Of a stretch of 64,000 nucleotides of DNA, positions 49,673-58,394 are shown in pieces. The notes under the pieces were generated by a model. It had not been told where the DNA came from, did no database searches, and was given only the letters and a program-made list of their open reading frames with translations. The DNA is from Sinorhizobium garamanticum (GTDB lineage: Bacteria; Pseudomonadota; Alphaproteobacteria; Rhizobiales; Rhizobiaceae): NCBI RefSeq assembly GCF_029892065.1, contig NZ_CP120373.1, positions 4,099,001-4,163,000 of the forward strand, written 5' to 3'. Numbering within the stretch: position 1 is the stretch's first letter; each line of letters starts with the position of its first letter. The translations under genes were made by a program, and so were the position numbers.

Positions 49673-50908
49673 ATGTCCCAGATCCGCCCGCTCATCCCGC
49701 TTCTCATCACCGCAGGCATTCTGATCGGCGGCAACGGTTTGCAGGGAACCTTCATTTCACTGCGGGCGCTCGATGAGGGATTTTCGACCTCGCTGATCGG
49801 GCTCGTCGGTGCCGGCTACAATATCGGCTTTGCCATCGGCTGCGTCTATGTCACCCGTATCCTGCGGGCAATCGGCCATATCCGCACCTTCTCGGCGATG
49901 GCCGCGATCGCATCTGCAGCGGCCATCTCGATGGTACTGCTCATCGACCCGTGGTTCTGGTTCCTGATGCGGCTTCTTGCGGGCATCTGTTTCGCGAGCC
50001 TCTTTGCGACCGTCGAAAGCTGGCTGAACGCCAGCGTCACCAACGCCAACCGGGCGCGTACCCTCTCCGTCTATCGCCTGGTCGATCTCGGTTCTGTCAC
50101 CGCCGCGCAATATGTGATTCCGGGTGTCGGCATCGGCGGGTTCGAGCTTTTCGCCATCATCTCGATGGCGCTGACACTCTCGCTCGTGCCGATTTCCTTT
50201 GCCGACCGGTCGAGCCCGGTCGCCCCGGAGGCGATCCGGTTCGACGTCAAGGCGCTGTGGAACATCTCGCCGCTCGCGACCGTCGGCTGCATCGTCGTCG
50301 GCCTTACGAACGCGGCCTTCCGCTCGCTGGGGCCGATCTATGCCCAGGGCATCGGCCTGTCGGTCACCGCAATCGCGACCTTCATGAGCGCGGGCATTAT
50401 CGGCGGCGTGGTGCTGCAATATCCGCTCGGGCACTATTCGGACCAGATCGACCGGCGGTTGATCATTCTGATTGCAACGCTCGGTTCGCTTCTGGCAGGG
50501 CTTTTCCTCGCCTTCGGCGCCGGCAGCGACGAGTGGCTGAATTTCGCCGGCATCTTCGCCTTCGGCGCCTTCGCAATGCCGCTCTACTCGCTCTGTTCGG
50601 CACATGCCAATGACCATGCGGCGGAGGGGCAGCATGCGCTCGTCTCCGCCGGCATGCTATTCTTCTGGTCGCTCGGCGCGATCATCGGGCCACTCTTCGC
50701 CTCCTTCATGCTCGACCTCTTCGGACCGCAGGCGCTCTTCATCTATACCGCGGTGATCCTCGCCCTGTTCATGCTCTACACGCTGCGGCGTATGACGGCG
50801 CGTGCACCGGTTCCGACCGAAGAGCGCGCCATGCCGTTTCGCAATCTCCTGCGCACCTCGTCCTTCTTCAACAAACTTGCCGGCGGCCAGCAGCGAGAGG
50901 ACGTGTGA
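49673..50908 (+). CDS. MFS transporter, YcaD-like
   Basis: A 411-residue, 12-helix major facilitator protein. It opens I-R-P-L-I-P-L-L-I-T-A-G-I-L-I-G-G-N-G and carries the loop 2-3-like V-Y-V-T-R-I-L-R-A-I-G-H and R-L-L-A-G-I-C-F-A-S at about 101-110. The C-terminal half ends in a basic cytoplasmic tail. The pattern resembles the YcaD/COG0477 group. The substrate is unknown and the neighbours give no clue. Confidence 0.85.
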   Translation: MSQIRPLIPLLITAGILIGGNGLQGTFISLRALDEGFSTSLIGLVGAGYNIGFAIGCVYVTRILRAIGHIRTFSAMAAIASAAAISMVLLIDPWFWFLMRLLAGICFASLFATVESWLNASVTNANRARTLSVYRLVDLGSVTAAQYVIPGVGIGGFELFAIISMALTLSLVPISFADRSSPVAPEAIRFDVKALWNISPLATVGCIVVGLTNAAFRSLGPIYAQGIGLSVTAIATFMSAGIIGGVVLQYPLGHYSDQIDRRLIILIATLGSLLAGLFLAFGAGSDEWLNFAGIFAFGAFAMPLYSLCSAHANDHAAEGQHALVSAGMLFFWSLGAIIGPLFASFMLDLFGPQALFIYTAVILALFMLYTLRRMTARAPVPTEERAMPFRNLLRTSSFFNKLAGGQQREDV

Positions 50909-51006
50909 CAGCGCAATCTGCGGCAAGATGACCGGCGGGGCGAATTGCTGATTATGAAAATCAGGTTTAGAAACGGCCCGATCGCTTATCCGCACCACGG
51001 GACGCC

Positions 51007-52410
51007 ATGATGCCGATGTTTAGCCGCCGCACGTTTCTCCAGGGCTCGGCCGCGCTTGGAGGCGCTTTCGCTTTGGGCGCCGGCGTGGCCGCTCGAGACG
51101 GCGCCGCTCCCGATCCGCAGGTCCTGACGGCGCAATTCGCGGACGCAAGGATCGCGGCCGATGGCGTGACGCCCAAAATCATGACCTATGGCCTCGGCGA
51201 GGCCCCTCACGCCAGCACGCCTCCGGTCTTGAGGATGCGCAAAGGCGAGGCCTATGCGGCAAGGCTGGTGAACCTGCTGGACGAACCGACGACGGTCCAT
51301 TGGCACGGTTTGAGGATCGCCAACGCGATGGATGGCGTGCCGGAAATGACCCAGCCCTACGTCTATCCCGGCGACAGCTTCGACTATGTCCTCACACCGC
51401 CCGATGCCGGTACCTTCTGGTACCACCCGCACTGCAACACGCTGACGCAGATCGGCCGGGGGCTTGCGGGCGTGATCGTCGTCGAGAACCCTGATGACCC
51501 GGTCTTCGACGCCGAAATCGTCCTTAACCTCCGCGATTGGCGGCTCGGGACGGGCGGCAAGTTCATCGACCCGTTCAAGCCCCGCGATGCGGCGCGCGGC
51601 GGTACCTATGGCACGGTCAGGACAACGAACTGGCAGCGAGAGCCGGTGTTCGAAGCGCCCGCCGGCGGCCTGGTCCGGGTGAGGATTGCCGCCACCGACG
51701 TAACGCGCATCTACACGGTGGCGCTCGAAAGCGCGGCCGCGAAGGTGATCGCCCTCGATGGCAATCCGATCGACGATCCCTTCCCCCTCGATCGCCTCGA
51801 CTTAGGCCCCGGGCAGCGCATGGATATCGTCGTGCGGATGCCGGAGAGTGAGGGCCAGACAGCAACGCTCGGCAACTACCGCGGCTCGCATCCTTGGACC
51901 ATTGCGACGTTTCGGGCGGCGGGAGCCTCGCTGAAGCGTGACCTGCGCGACATCGCTCCCCTGCCCGCCAATCCGATCGCGGAAGCCGACCTCTCCATCG
52001 CCAAACGGATTCCGATCGAACTGACGGCAACGGCCGAACACGAGGCGACGCCCTCGATCTGCGGCTCGCTTGGCTACACGTTCTGGGCGATCAACAAGGT
52101 TCCATGGCCTGGAGACACGCCGGATCCGATCGCGCCGATCGAGGAATTGAAGCTCGGCGGGAGCTACATCTTGCAGATTTCCAATCGCACGCCGCACGCG
52201 CACCCGATCCACCTGCACGGCCTGAGCTTCCGCATTCTGAATTCCAACAAGCGGACTTTTCTGCCGCCGCCGACGGATACCATCCTGCTCCTGCCGGACG
52301 AACAGGCGGAGGTGGCCCTGGTTGCGGACAACGTGGGCGACTGGGTGATCCACTGCCACATCATTGAACATCAAAAGACCGGGATGACCGGTTATTTCAA
52401 GGTGGTCTGA
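51007..52410 (+). CDS. multicopper oxidase (laccase-like), Tat-exported
   Basis: A 467-residue periplasmic blue-copper oxidase. A Tat signal (F-S-R-R-T-F-L-Q-G at about 5-13) begins the protein. The four copper motifs are present: H-W-H-G at about 98-101, W-Y-H-P-H-C at about 138-143, H-P-I-H-L-H-G at about 399-405 and H-C-H-I-I-E-H-Q-K-T-G-M at about 449-460; the last supplies the type 1 Cys, His and axial Met. No Met-rich CueO-like insert is seen, so it is more laccase-like than a dedicated cuprous oxidase. Substrate not assignable. Confidence 0.92.
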   Translation: MMPMFSRRTFLQGSAALGGAFALGAGVAARDGAAPDPQVLTAQFADARIAADGVTPKIMTYGLGEAPHASTPPVLRMRKGEAYAARLVNLLDEPTTVHWHGLRIANAMDGVPEMTQPYVYPGDSFDYVLTPPDAGTFWYHPHCNTLTQIGRGLAGVIVVENPDDPVFDAEIVLNLRDWRLGTGGKFIDPFKPRDAARGGTYGTVRTTNWQREPVFEAPAGGLVRVRIAATDVTRIYTVALESAAAKVIALDGNPIDDPFPLDRLDLGPGQRMDIVVRMPESEGQTATLGNYRGSHPWTIATFRAAGASLKRDLRDIAPLPANPIAEADLSIAKRIPIELTATAEHEATPSICGSLGYTFWAINKVPWPGDTPDPIAPIEELKLGGSYILQISNRTPHAHPIHLHGLSFRILNSNKRTFLPPPTDTILLLPDEQAEVALVADNVGDWVIHCHIIEHQKTGMTGYFKVV

Positions 52411-52488
52411 CAATTTCGATTGTGACAACAGCCGCGAAACGATACACGAAGGGCAAGCCGCATTTCCGCCACAGTGATTAAAAACCCG

Positions 52489-53640
52489 ATGATTCAAACG
52501 ACAGTAGATTTAGAGGCCGTCTGCAAACAGCTGGCCCAGTCAAGTTATATTACGATCGACACTGAATTCCTGCGCGAAACAACGTTCTGGCCGGAGCTCT
52601 GCCTGATCCAGATGGCAAGCCCTGATCTGGCTGTGATCGTGGACCCGATGGCGCCCGGCATCGACCTCGCGCCGTTCTTTGCGCTGATGGGTAATCCGGA
52701 CGTCGTCAAGGTTTTTCACGCCGCGCGCCAGGACATCGAGATCATCCATCATCTCGGCAACCTTATTCCGCATCCGCTCTTCGACACGCAGGTCGCGGCG
52801 ATGGTCTGCGGCTTCGGCGACAGTGTTTCCTACGACCAACTGGTCAACCGCATCAAGAACGAGCAGATCGACAAGTCTTCGCGCTTTACCGATTGGAGCC
52901 GCCGACCACTGACGGAAAAGCAGCTCGACTACGCACTCGCCGACGTTACGCATCTGAGGGAGATCTACCATTATCTGACTGCAGAACTCGCCCGCGAGGG
53001 GCGGTCGTCCTGGCTGGCCGAAGAGATGGCGATCCTGGAAAGCCCGGAGACCTATGACCTGCACCCGGACAACGCGTGGCAGCGGCTCAAGATGCGGGTC
53101 AGGAAGCCCATAGAGCTGGCGGTCCTGCAGAAGGTCGCGGCCTGGCGCGAACGCGAAGCCCGCACCCGCAACGTCCCGCGCGGACGAATACTCAAGGACG
53201 ATGCGATCTACGAGATCGCCCAACAGCAACCCAAGGATGCCGAAGCGCTGGGTCGGCTCAGAACCATTCCCAAGGGATGGGAACGTTCCAGCGCAGGCAC
53301 GGCTGTCGTCGAGGCGGTGAACGAGGCACTTGCGATTCCGAAGGCGGAACTGCCGCGCCTGCCGCGCCAGAACCATGCGCCAGAGGGTGCTGCGGCAGCG
53401 GGCGAAATGCTGAAGGTCCTCCTGAAGCTCATCGCCGAAAAGGAAGGCGTCGCTGCGAAGATCATCGCTAACAGCGAGGACCTCGACCGAATCGCAGCCG
53501 AAGGCGAAAGCGCGGATGTGGCCGCGCTCAGGGGTTGGCGCCGGGAGCTTTTTGGTGAAATGGCCCTGAAGCTCATTAATGGCGAGGTCGCGCTGCGCTT
53601 CGCCGGCAAGCGGATCGAGGCGATGGAAATCGGCGGTTGA
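52489..53640 (+). CDS. rnd: ribonuclease D
   Basis: 3'-5' exoribonuclease of tRNA and stable-RNA maturation. The 383-residue protein shows the DEDDy residues: D-T-E-F at about 24-27 (Exo I), V-F-H-A-A-R-Q-D near 76-83 (Exo II) and L-D-Y-A-L-A-D-V near 146-153 (Exo III). A single HRDC domain follows at about 205-285. The ATG at 52489 gives the usual N-terminus; a GTG at 52474 is an alternative and neither has a clear ribosome binding site. Confidence 0.92.
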   Translation: MIQTTVDLEAVCKQLAQSSYITIDTEFLRETTFWPELCLIQMASPDLAVIVDPMAPGIDLAPFFALMGNPDVVKVFHAARQDIEIIHHLGNLIPHPLFDTQVAAMVCGFGDSVSYDQLVNRIKNEQIDKSSRFTDWSRRPLTEKQLDYALADVTHLREIYHYLTAELAREGRSSWLAEEMAILESPETYDLHPDNAWQRLKMRVRKPIELAVLQKVAAWREREARTRNVPRGRILKDDAIYEIAQQQPKDAEALGRLRTIPKGWERSSAGTAVVEAVNEALAIPKAELPRLPRQNHAPEGAAAAGEMLKVLLKLIAEKEGVAAKIIANSEDLDRIAAEGESADVAALRGWRRELFGEMALKLINGEVALRFAGKRIEAMEIGG

Positions 53641-53809
53641 AATGCCGCAGGTGAGAGAACAACTTTCCGCCTGAATCCAGCAATAGCCAGGACGCTTCGA
53701 GAGGGCTGATCCAGGCCGGACGGCGTGGACGAGCTGTGTGAATGCGTTGCGGATCGCCATCCAATCCGCAATTGTCCTTTATGTTTTTCCGGTTCCGGAG
53801 CTTCCGCGC

Positions 53810-54871
53810 ATGCGCTGGAGATTTTCCACGCTTGAGTTCATCCTGTTGCTGCTCGTCGTCGCGGGCAGCGGCGTGGCCTATGCGTGGCTGGTCTACGGCG
53901 ACGGCGCGCTGATCGGCGCGACCTATGCTCTGTTCGTCTGCATGCCGATCCTCGCCTTCGAACGACGGATCATCTTCCGGCGTCTCTACAGAAAGATTCA
54001 CAGCCTTTCGACGCCAGGCTTTCTGCTGTCTTCCATTGCCGTCTATTTCGCGCTCGTCTATGCCGGCTTCGCAATTGCAGGGTCGCTTCTGCGCCTGGTG
54101 GGCCATCCAGGCGAGATGATGCCATCGCTGAACGTACTCCTCGTCGCGCTTGCAATCTCCGGTCCGATCATCTTTGTCCTGAGAGTGCGCGAACTGCTCG
54201 GCCGCGATGTTTTCCTGAGCCTGCTGACCGGACGCTACCGCAAGCCGGTGCATGAGGAGCGCGTGTTCCTCTTTGTCGACCTCGCAGGCTCCACGTCCTT
54301 CGCCGAGCGCTTTGGCGATCTGCGCACCCAGGAATACCTCGGGAGACTGTTCGCAACCATGGCCGATCCAGTGCTGCGCTACGGCGGCTCCATCGATGAC
54401 TATGTCGGCGACGCAGCGGTCATTACCTGGCCCTTCGATCGTGCCATCGCCGACGCCGCCTGCATTCGCTGCGCCTTCGATATTTTTGACCGGATCCAGA
54501 CGGATTCTCACCGCTGGCGCAAGGATTACGGCGAGGTTCCTCGCCTTCGCGCCGCATTGCACGGCGGAACAATCGTTGCCGCCGAGATCGGCGTCGACAG
54601 GCACAAGATCACTTACTTCGGCGACACGGTGAACATGACGGCGCGCCTCGAAGGCCTTTGCCGGACGCTCGATCGGCAGATCCTGATTTCCGCCGATCTC
54701 CTGCGGCGCATGCGCCTGCCAGCCTCGGTCAGGAGCGAGGATCTCGGCGAACATGAGGTCAAGGGCCGCGGCCAGAAGCTTGGCGTGTTCTCCCTTCGAC
54801 CTGCCGACATCTTTCACGGCGGGTCGAAGTCCGCCGTTGTTTCTAGCCGTGCAGCTTCGCCCCCTTCGTGA
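53810..54871 (+). CDS. membrane-anchored class III adenylate/guanylate cyclase
   Basis: A 353-residue protein with four hydrophobic segments in the first 125 residues and a C-terminal cyclase domain. Metal-binding aspartates are in F-V-D-L-A-G-S-T near 157 and V-G-D-A near 201. The transition-state Asn and Arg are in N-M-T-A-R-L-E near 275-279. The base-recognition lysine of the K-x-x-G-D signature is replaced by Asp (D-Y-V-G-D), while the second recognition position is Thr as in class IIIb enzymes. The start at 53810 is chosen over 53738. Its end overlaps the convergent DUF2000 gene by 29 bases. Confidence 0.87.
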   Translation: MRWRFSTLEFILLLLVVAGSGVAYAWLVYGDGALIGATYALFVCMPILAFERRIIFRRLYRKIHSLSTPGFLLSSIAVYFALVYAGFAIAGSLLRLVGHPGEMMPSLNVLLVALAISGPIIFVLRVRELLGRDVFLSLLTGRYRKPVHEERVFLFVDLAGSTSFAERFGDLRTQEYLGRLFATMADPVLRYGGSIDDYVGDAAVITWPFDRAIADAACIRCAFDIFDRIQTDSHRWRKDYGEVPRLRAALHGGTIVAAEIGVDRHKITYFGDTVNMTARLEGLCRTLDRQILISADLLRRMRLPASVRSEDLGEHEVKGRGQKLGVFSLRPADIFHGGSKSAVVSSRAASPPS

Positions 54872-55259
54872 TCTTGTCGACAAGCTTCTTTTCCGCGTGG
54901 ATCGCGATCCCCGCCACCCGGGCGTTGTCGGGTGCCGACTTGGAAAAGACTTCCCGGTTGGCGGCGTCGTGACCCGTCGAGAACATTTCGTCGACATAGA
55001 TGGACGTGCGAACGTCTTTCGCCAAAGCCCGCCGCTGGATATCGCCGAGCGTCACCCCGCCTGCCGACAGGACGATGATCGGCTGGATACTTAGCGCGTT
55101 GTAAACATTGCCGGCGGCATCGCGATACGCCTCACCGATAATCTCCGGCTTCTGCCCGACTATGCCGGTGGCAAGGAAGGCCGTGACGTTGAGCTTCTGC
55201 CACATGGCGAGGTCGTCCCGCAGGACGATTGCAAATTTCGTCTCGAACATCGTGACCAA
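54843..55259 (-). CDS. DUF2000 family protein
   Basis: A 138-residue cytoplasmic protein with the DUF2000 / PTH2-like fold pattern: K-F-A-I-V-L-R-D-D-L-A-M-W-Q-K-L-N-V-T at about 8-26, A-F-L-A-T-G-I-V-G, and P-I-I-V-L-S-A-G later. Its molecular function is not established. A TTG at 55259 with GGAG five bases upstream is the likely start; the ATG at 55250 is the alternative. It ends inside the 3' end of the convergent cyclase gene. Confidence 0.82.
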   Translation of the reverse strand: MVTMFETKFAIVLRDDLAMWQKLNVTAFLATGIVGQKPEIIGEAYRDAAGNVYNALSIQPIIVLSAGGVTLGDIQRRALAKDVRTSIYVDEMFSTGHDAANREVFSKSAPDNARVAGIAIHAEKKLVDKITKGAKLHG

Positions 55260-55438
55260 TTTCTCTCCGCATTCTTCCCGCCAACACTAACGCCCGAAGT
55301 GACTGTAGATCTTGAACGTTCGAGCAAGGCACCGAACGTCACCAAAGCTTCATCGGACTGTCAGACAAGCATCAAGCAGCCGTCATCGAAGGCGCCTATC
55401 GGGGATCGGTCTCAGACCTCCAACCCAGGGTGAACTTC

Positions 55439-56797
55439 ATGACGAAAGCACTTTTCGCCTCCGCGGCGCTGGCCCTTGTGATGACAACGACGGCGCTTGC
55501 CGAGGAGAAGGTCTTTCCGGCGACGCTGAAGGCGCATGCGATCCTGCCGGCCAACACGATCATCGCGGCACCGGCTGATGCGGCGGACTATCTCAAGACC
55601 TCCGGAAAATTCACGACGGCCGACCGGAAGCGTGCTGTGGAACTCGCCAGCGTGCCCGGCAAGGACGGCGTTCGCCCGACCGGACTGTCGCTGCCGTTCA
55701 ATGGCCAGCCAATGCAGGGCTTTTCCGGGATCAAGACGATGCCGGACGGTACCTTCTGGAGCCTTTCCGATAATGGATTCGGCAACAAGCTGAACTCGAC
55801 CGACGCGATGCTGATGCTCCACCATCTCAAGATCGACTGGGAAGCCGGCAAGGTCGAATCGCTGCAAACGGTATTCCTGTCCGATCCGGACCGCAAAGCA
55901 CCGTTCCCGATCGTCATGGAAGGCTCGGCCAACCGCTATCTCACCGGCGCCGATTTCGATGTGGAATCGATCCAGCCGGTCGTCGACGGCTTCTGGGTCG
56001 GTGAAGAGTTCGGTCCCTACGTCCTGAAATTCGACACGGCCGGCAAACTGACCGATGTCGTTGCGACCATTGTCGACGGCAAGCCGGTCATGTCGCCTGA
56101 CAATCCCACCCTGACGCTGCAAGCGGACCCGTCCAAGAAAATGCCGGCCTTCAACCTGAAGCGTTCCGGCGGCTATGAGGGTATGGCGATGTCCAAGGAC
56201 GGCAGCAAGCTCTATGCCCTGCTCGAGGGGCCGATCTGGACCGACAATGAATCGGTCGAGCAGGCCAACGGTCGGCCGGCGCTCAGAATCATCGAACTCG
56301 ATGTCGCGAGCAAAGCATGGACGGGCCGCAGTTGGCTCTATCCGCTCGCCGAAGGCGGCGAGGCGATCGGCGACTTCAACGTGCTCGACGAGAAGACCGC
56401 GCTCGTCATCGAGCGCGACAACGGCGCCGGCACTGTCGACAAGGCATGCGCAGATCCGAAGGACCCTAAGCCCGACTGCGTCGCGGTCGGCTCCAAGCTC
56501 AAGCGCATCTACAAGATCGAGATGACGGATGAAAATGCCGGCAAGGCGGTACGCAAGATCGGGTACATCGATCTCCTCAAGATCGCCGATCCGGACAACA
56601 GAAGGCGCCAGGGCGGCGGTGACGGCTACTACGACATGCCGTTCGTTACCATCGAGAATGTCGATCGCGTTGACGACACGCATATCATCGTCGGCAACGA
56701 CAACAACCTGCCCTTCTCCGCCGGCCGCGCAATCGACAAGGCGGACGACAATGAGTTCGTGCTGCTGGAAGTCGGAGAATTCCTGAAGGCCGAATGA
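55439..56797 (+). CDS. esterase-like phytase-family secreted protein
   Basis: A 452-residue exported protein of the esterase-like-activity-of-phytase family. A signal peptide (M-T-K-A-L-F-A-S-A-A-L-A-L-V-M-T-T-T-A-L-A) precedes a beta-propeller-like body with G-F-S-G-I-K near 97-102, F-W-S-L-S-D-N-G-F-G-N near 108-118 and a late Y-D-M-P-F-V-T-I-E-N. Family members hydrolyse phosphate or other esters, but the true substrate is mostly unknown. The ATG at 55439 is chosen over an in-frame GTG at 55430. Confidence 0.84.
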   Translation: MTKALFASAALALVMTTTALAEEKVFPATLKAHAILPANTIIAAPADAADYLKTSGKFTTADRKRAVELASVPGKDGVRPTGLSLPFNGQPMQGFSGIKTMPDGTFWSLSDNGFGNKLNSTDAMLMLHHLKIDWEAGKVESLQTVFLSDPDRKAPFPIVMEGSANRYLTGADFDVESIQPVVDGFWVGEEFGPYVLKFDTAGKLTDVVATIVDGKPVMSPDNPTLTLQADPSKKMPAFNLKRSGGYEGMAMSKDGSKLYALLEGPIWTDNESVEQANGRPALRIIELDVASKAWTGRSWLYPLAEGGEAIGDFNVLDEKTALVIERDNGAGTVDKACADPKDPKPDCVAVGSKLKRIYKIEMTDENAGKAVRKIGYIDLLKIADPDNRRRQGGGDGYYDMPFVTIENVDRVDDTHIIVGNDNNLPFSAGRAIDKADDNEFVLLEVGEFLKAE

Positions 56798-56859
56798 TCA
56801 AAAAGCGGCTGCGCGACCGACGCGCAGCCGCCTCTTCACAGACGAATCGCGTGAGCCAA

Positions 56860-58383
56860 TCAGCTCTCGAAATGGAAGGCGAGTGTCTTGCCCGTCAGTT
56901 TGCTGAGCTGCTGAAGGCGACCGTCCAAGCGCTCGCCCTCAAAGTCGGAATAGTCCGCCGGCACGACGAATTCGAGATCTACATCCGGGCGCGGCGATCG
57001 CCGTAAACCGAGATGGCGCGTGACACCCGGCATCGATGCCGAGAAAAGATAGGCGACGCGCAGCAGGCCGCCCAAAAGTTTGGCGAGTTCAAGCAGGCGC
57101 GGCGTCGTGATGCCCGCGAGGGGCTCGGTGGCACCGTCGTCGCTAAGGCCTTCGAAGCGGTAATAGTTAGCAAGTGCGATATAGGCCCGGCCGGCATGCG
57201 TAATGCCGGAAAAGGACGAGTGCGCGATGATGTTGAGCGCCTGCAGACCGCGATAGTCCGGATGGGCCCGCCAACTGATGTCGGCGAGCAAGCAGGCGGC
57301 CTGACGGTATCTGCTCTCCTCTTCCGTCTCCTCCACGCCGAAGTGCGTAACCATGCGTCCGGTCCATTCCGCGAGTTCACGGGCATGTTCCGGCGAGCGG
57401 GCACGCAGGATCGCGATCTCGTCGGCGGCCGTCAGCAAGGGGTCCTGCAGGCGTTCGGCTTCAGAAAGAAGCGAGAAGAGATAGCCTTCCCGAACGCCGA
57501 GTGCGGAGAAAGAGATTCGCTCCGGCTTCATGATCGAGAGCGCCTCCTGCATCGTCACAGCCCCGAAGGGCAGCAGGCTGCGGCGGCTCTTGGAGATTGT
57601 CGCGTAGGCGGAAGGTTTGATGTTCTTCGGCTCGATCACCTCGGGCAGGAGAGACATCGCCTCGTCATAGGAAATCTCGTAGCCCTGCATCATATGCAGC
57701 GGGTAGTTGCGTGTCTCCATATGCAGCTTGGCGATCGATCGCCATGTACCGCCGACGGCATAGAACGTGCGCCCGGTGCCGCCTTTGAGAACGGCCGCCT
57801 CCTTCATGAACTTGCGGACCCAAGTCCGAGCCTTGGACAACGAACCGTTGCTGTGTTCGAAGAGCCGGATACCGCCGAGCGGCAGGGTAATACCTTTGCC
57901 GATGCGCTTGCCATTCACATCGACGAGTTCGAGGGAACCGCCGCCGAGGTCGCCGACGATCCCGTCAGGATCGTGATAGCCGCTGACGATGCCCATTGCG
58001 GAGAAATGGGCTTCCTGCTCGCCGGTGAGGATACGCACCTTGCAGCCCAGGATGGCTTCGGCCCTTTCGATGAAAGACGGACCGTTGGAGGCTTCTCGCG
58101 CAGCGGCCGTCGCCAGCGCATACATCGTGGTGGCGCGCGCCTGATCGGACAGGGCGCGGAAGCGCTGCAGCGCCTTCAGCGCCCGTTCGACGTTCTCCTC
58201 CGCCATCCGGCCTGTCGCGTCGATGCCCTTGCCGAGGCCGCACATCACCTTTTCGTTGAAAAGCACCGCCGGCGCGCGGCTGAGCCCTTCGTAGACGACA
58301 AGGCGAATAGAGTTGGAACCGATATCCACAACGGAGACCGGGCGGATGCCGGGCAAACGCCCCTGCGCTTCAGATTCGACCAT
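56860..58383 (-). CDS. ppx: exopolyphosphatase
   Basis: ASKHA-fold Ppx/GppA phosphatase that removes terminal phosphate from polyphosphate, possibly also from pppGpp. The 507-residue protein has the phosphate-binding V-V-D-I-G-S-N-S-I-R-L at about 18-28, G-D-L-G-G-G-S-L-E-L near 145-154 and a C-terminal HD-like region. The ATG at 58383 lies 11 bases after the ppk stop, so the two genes opposing each other in polyphosphate turnover form one operon. Confidence 0.94.
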   Translation of the reverse strand: MVESEAQGRLPGIRPVSVVDIGSNSIRLVVYEGLSRAPAVLFNEKVMCGLGKGIDATGRMAEENVERALKALQRFRALSDQARATTMYALATAAAREASNGPSFIERAEAILGCKVRILTGEQEAHFSAMGIVSGYHDPDGIVGDLGGGSLELVDVNGKRIGKGITLPLGGIRLFEHSNGSLSKARTWVRKFMKEAAVLKGGTGRTFYAVGGTWRSIAKLHMETRNYPLHMMQGYEISYDEAMSLLPEVIEPKNIKPSAYATISKSRRSLLPFGAVTMQEALSIMKPERISFSALGVREGYLFSLLSEAERLQDPLLTAADEIAILRARSPEHARELAEWTGRMVTHFGVEETEEESRYRQAACLLADISWRAHPDYRGLQALNIIAHSSFSGITHAGRAYIALANYYRFEGLSDDGATEPLAGITTPRLLELAKLLGGLLRVAYLFSASMPGVTRHLGLRRSPRPDVDLEFVVPADYSDFEGERLDGRLQQLSKLTGKTLAFHFES

Positions 58384-58394
58384 GCAATTCCAGT

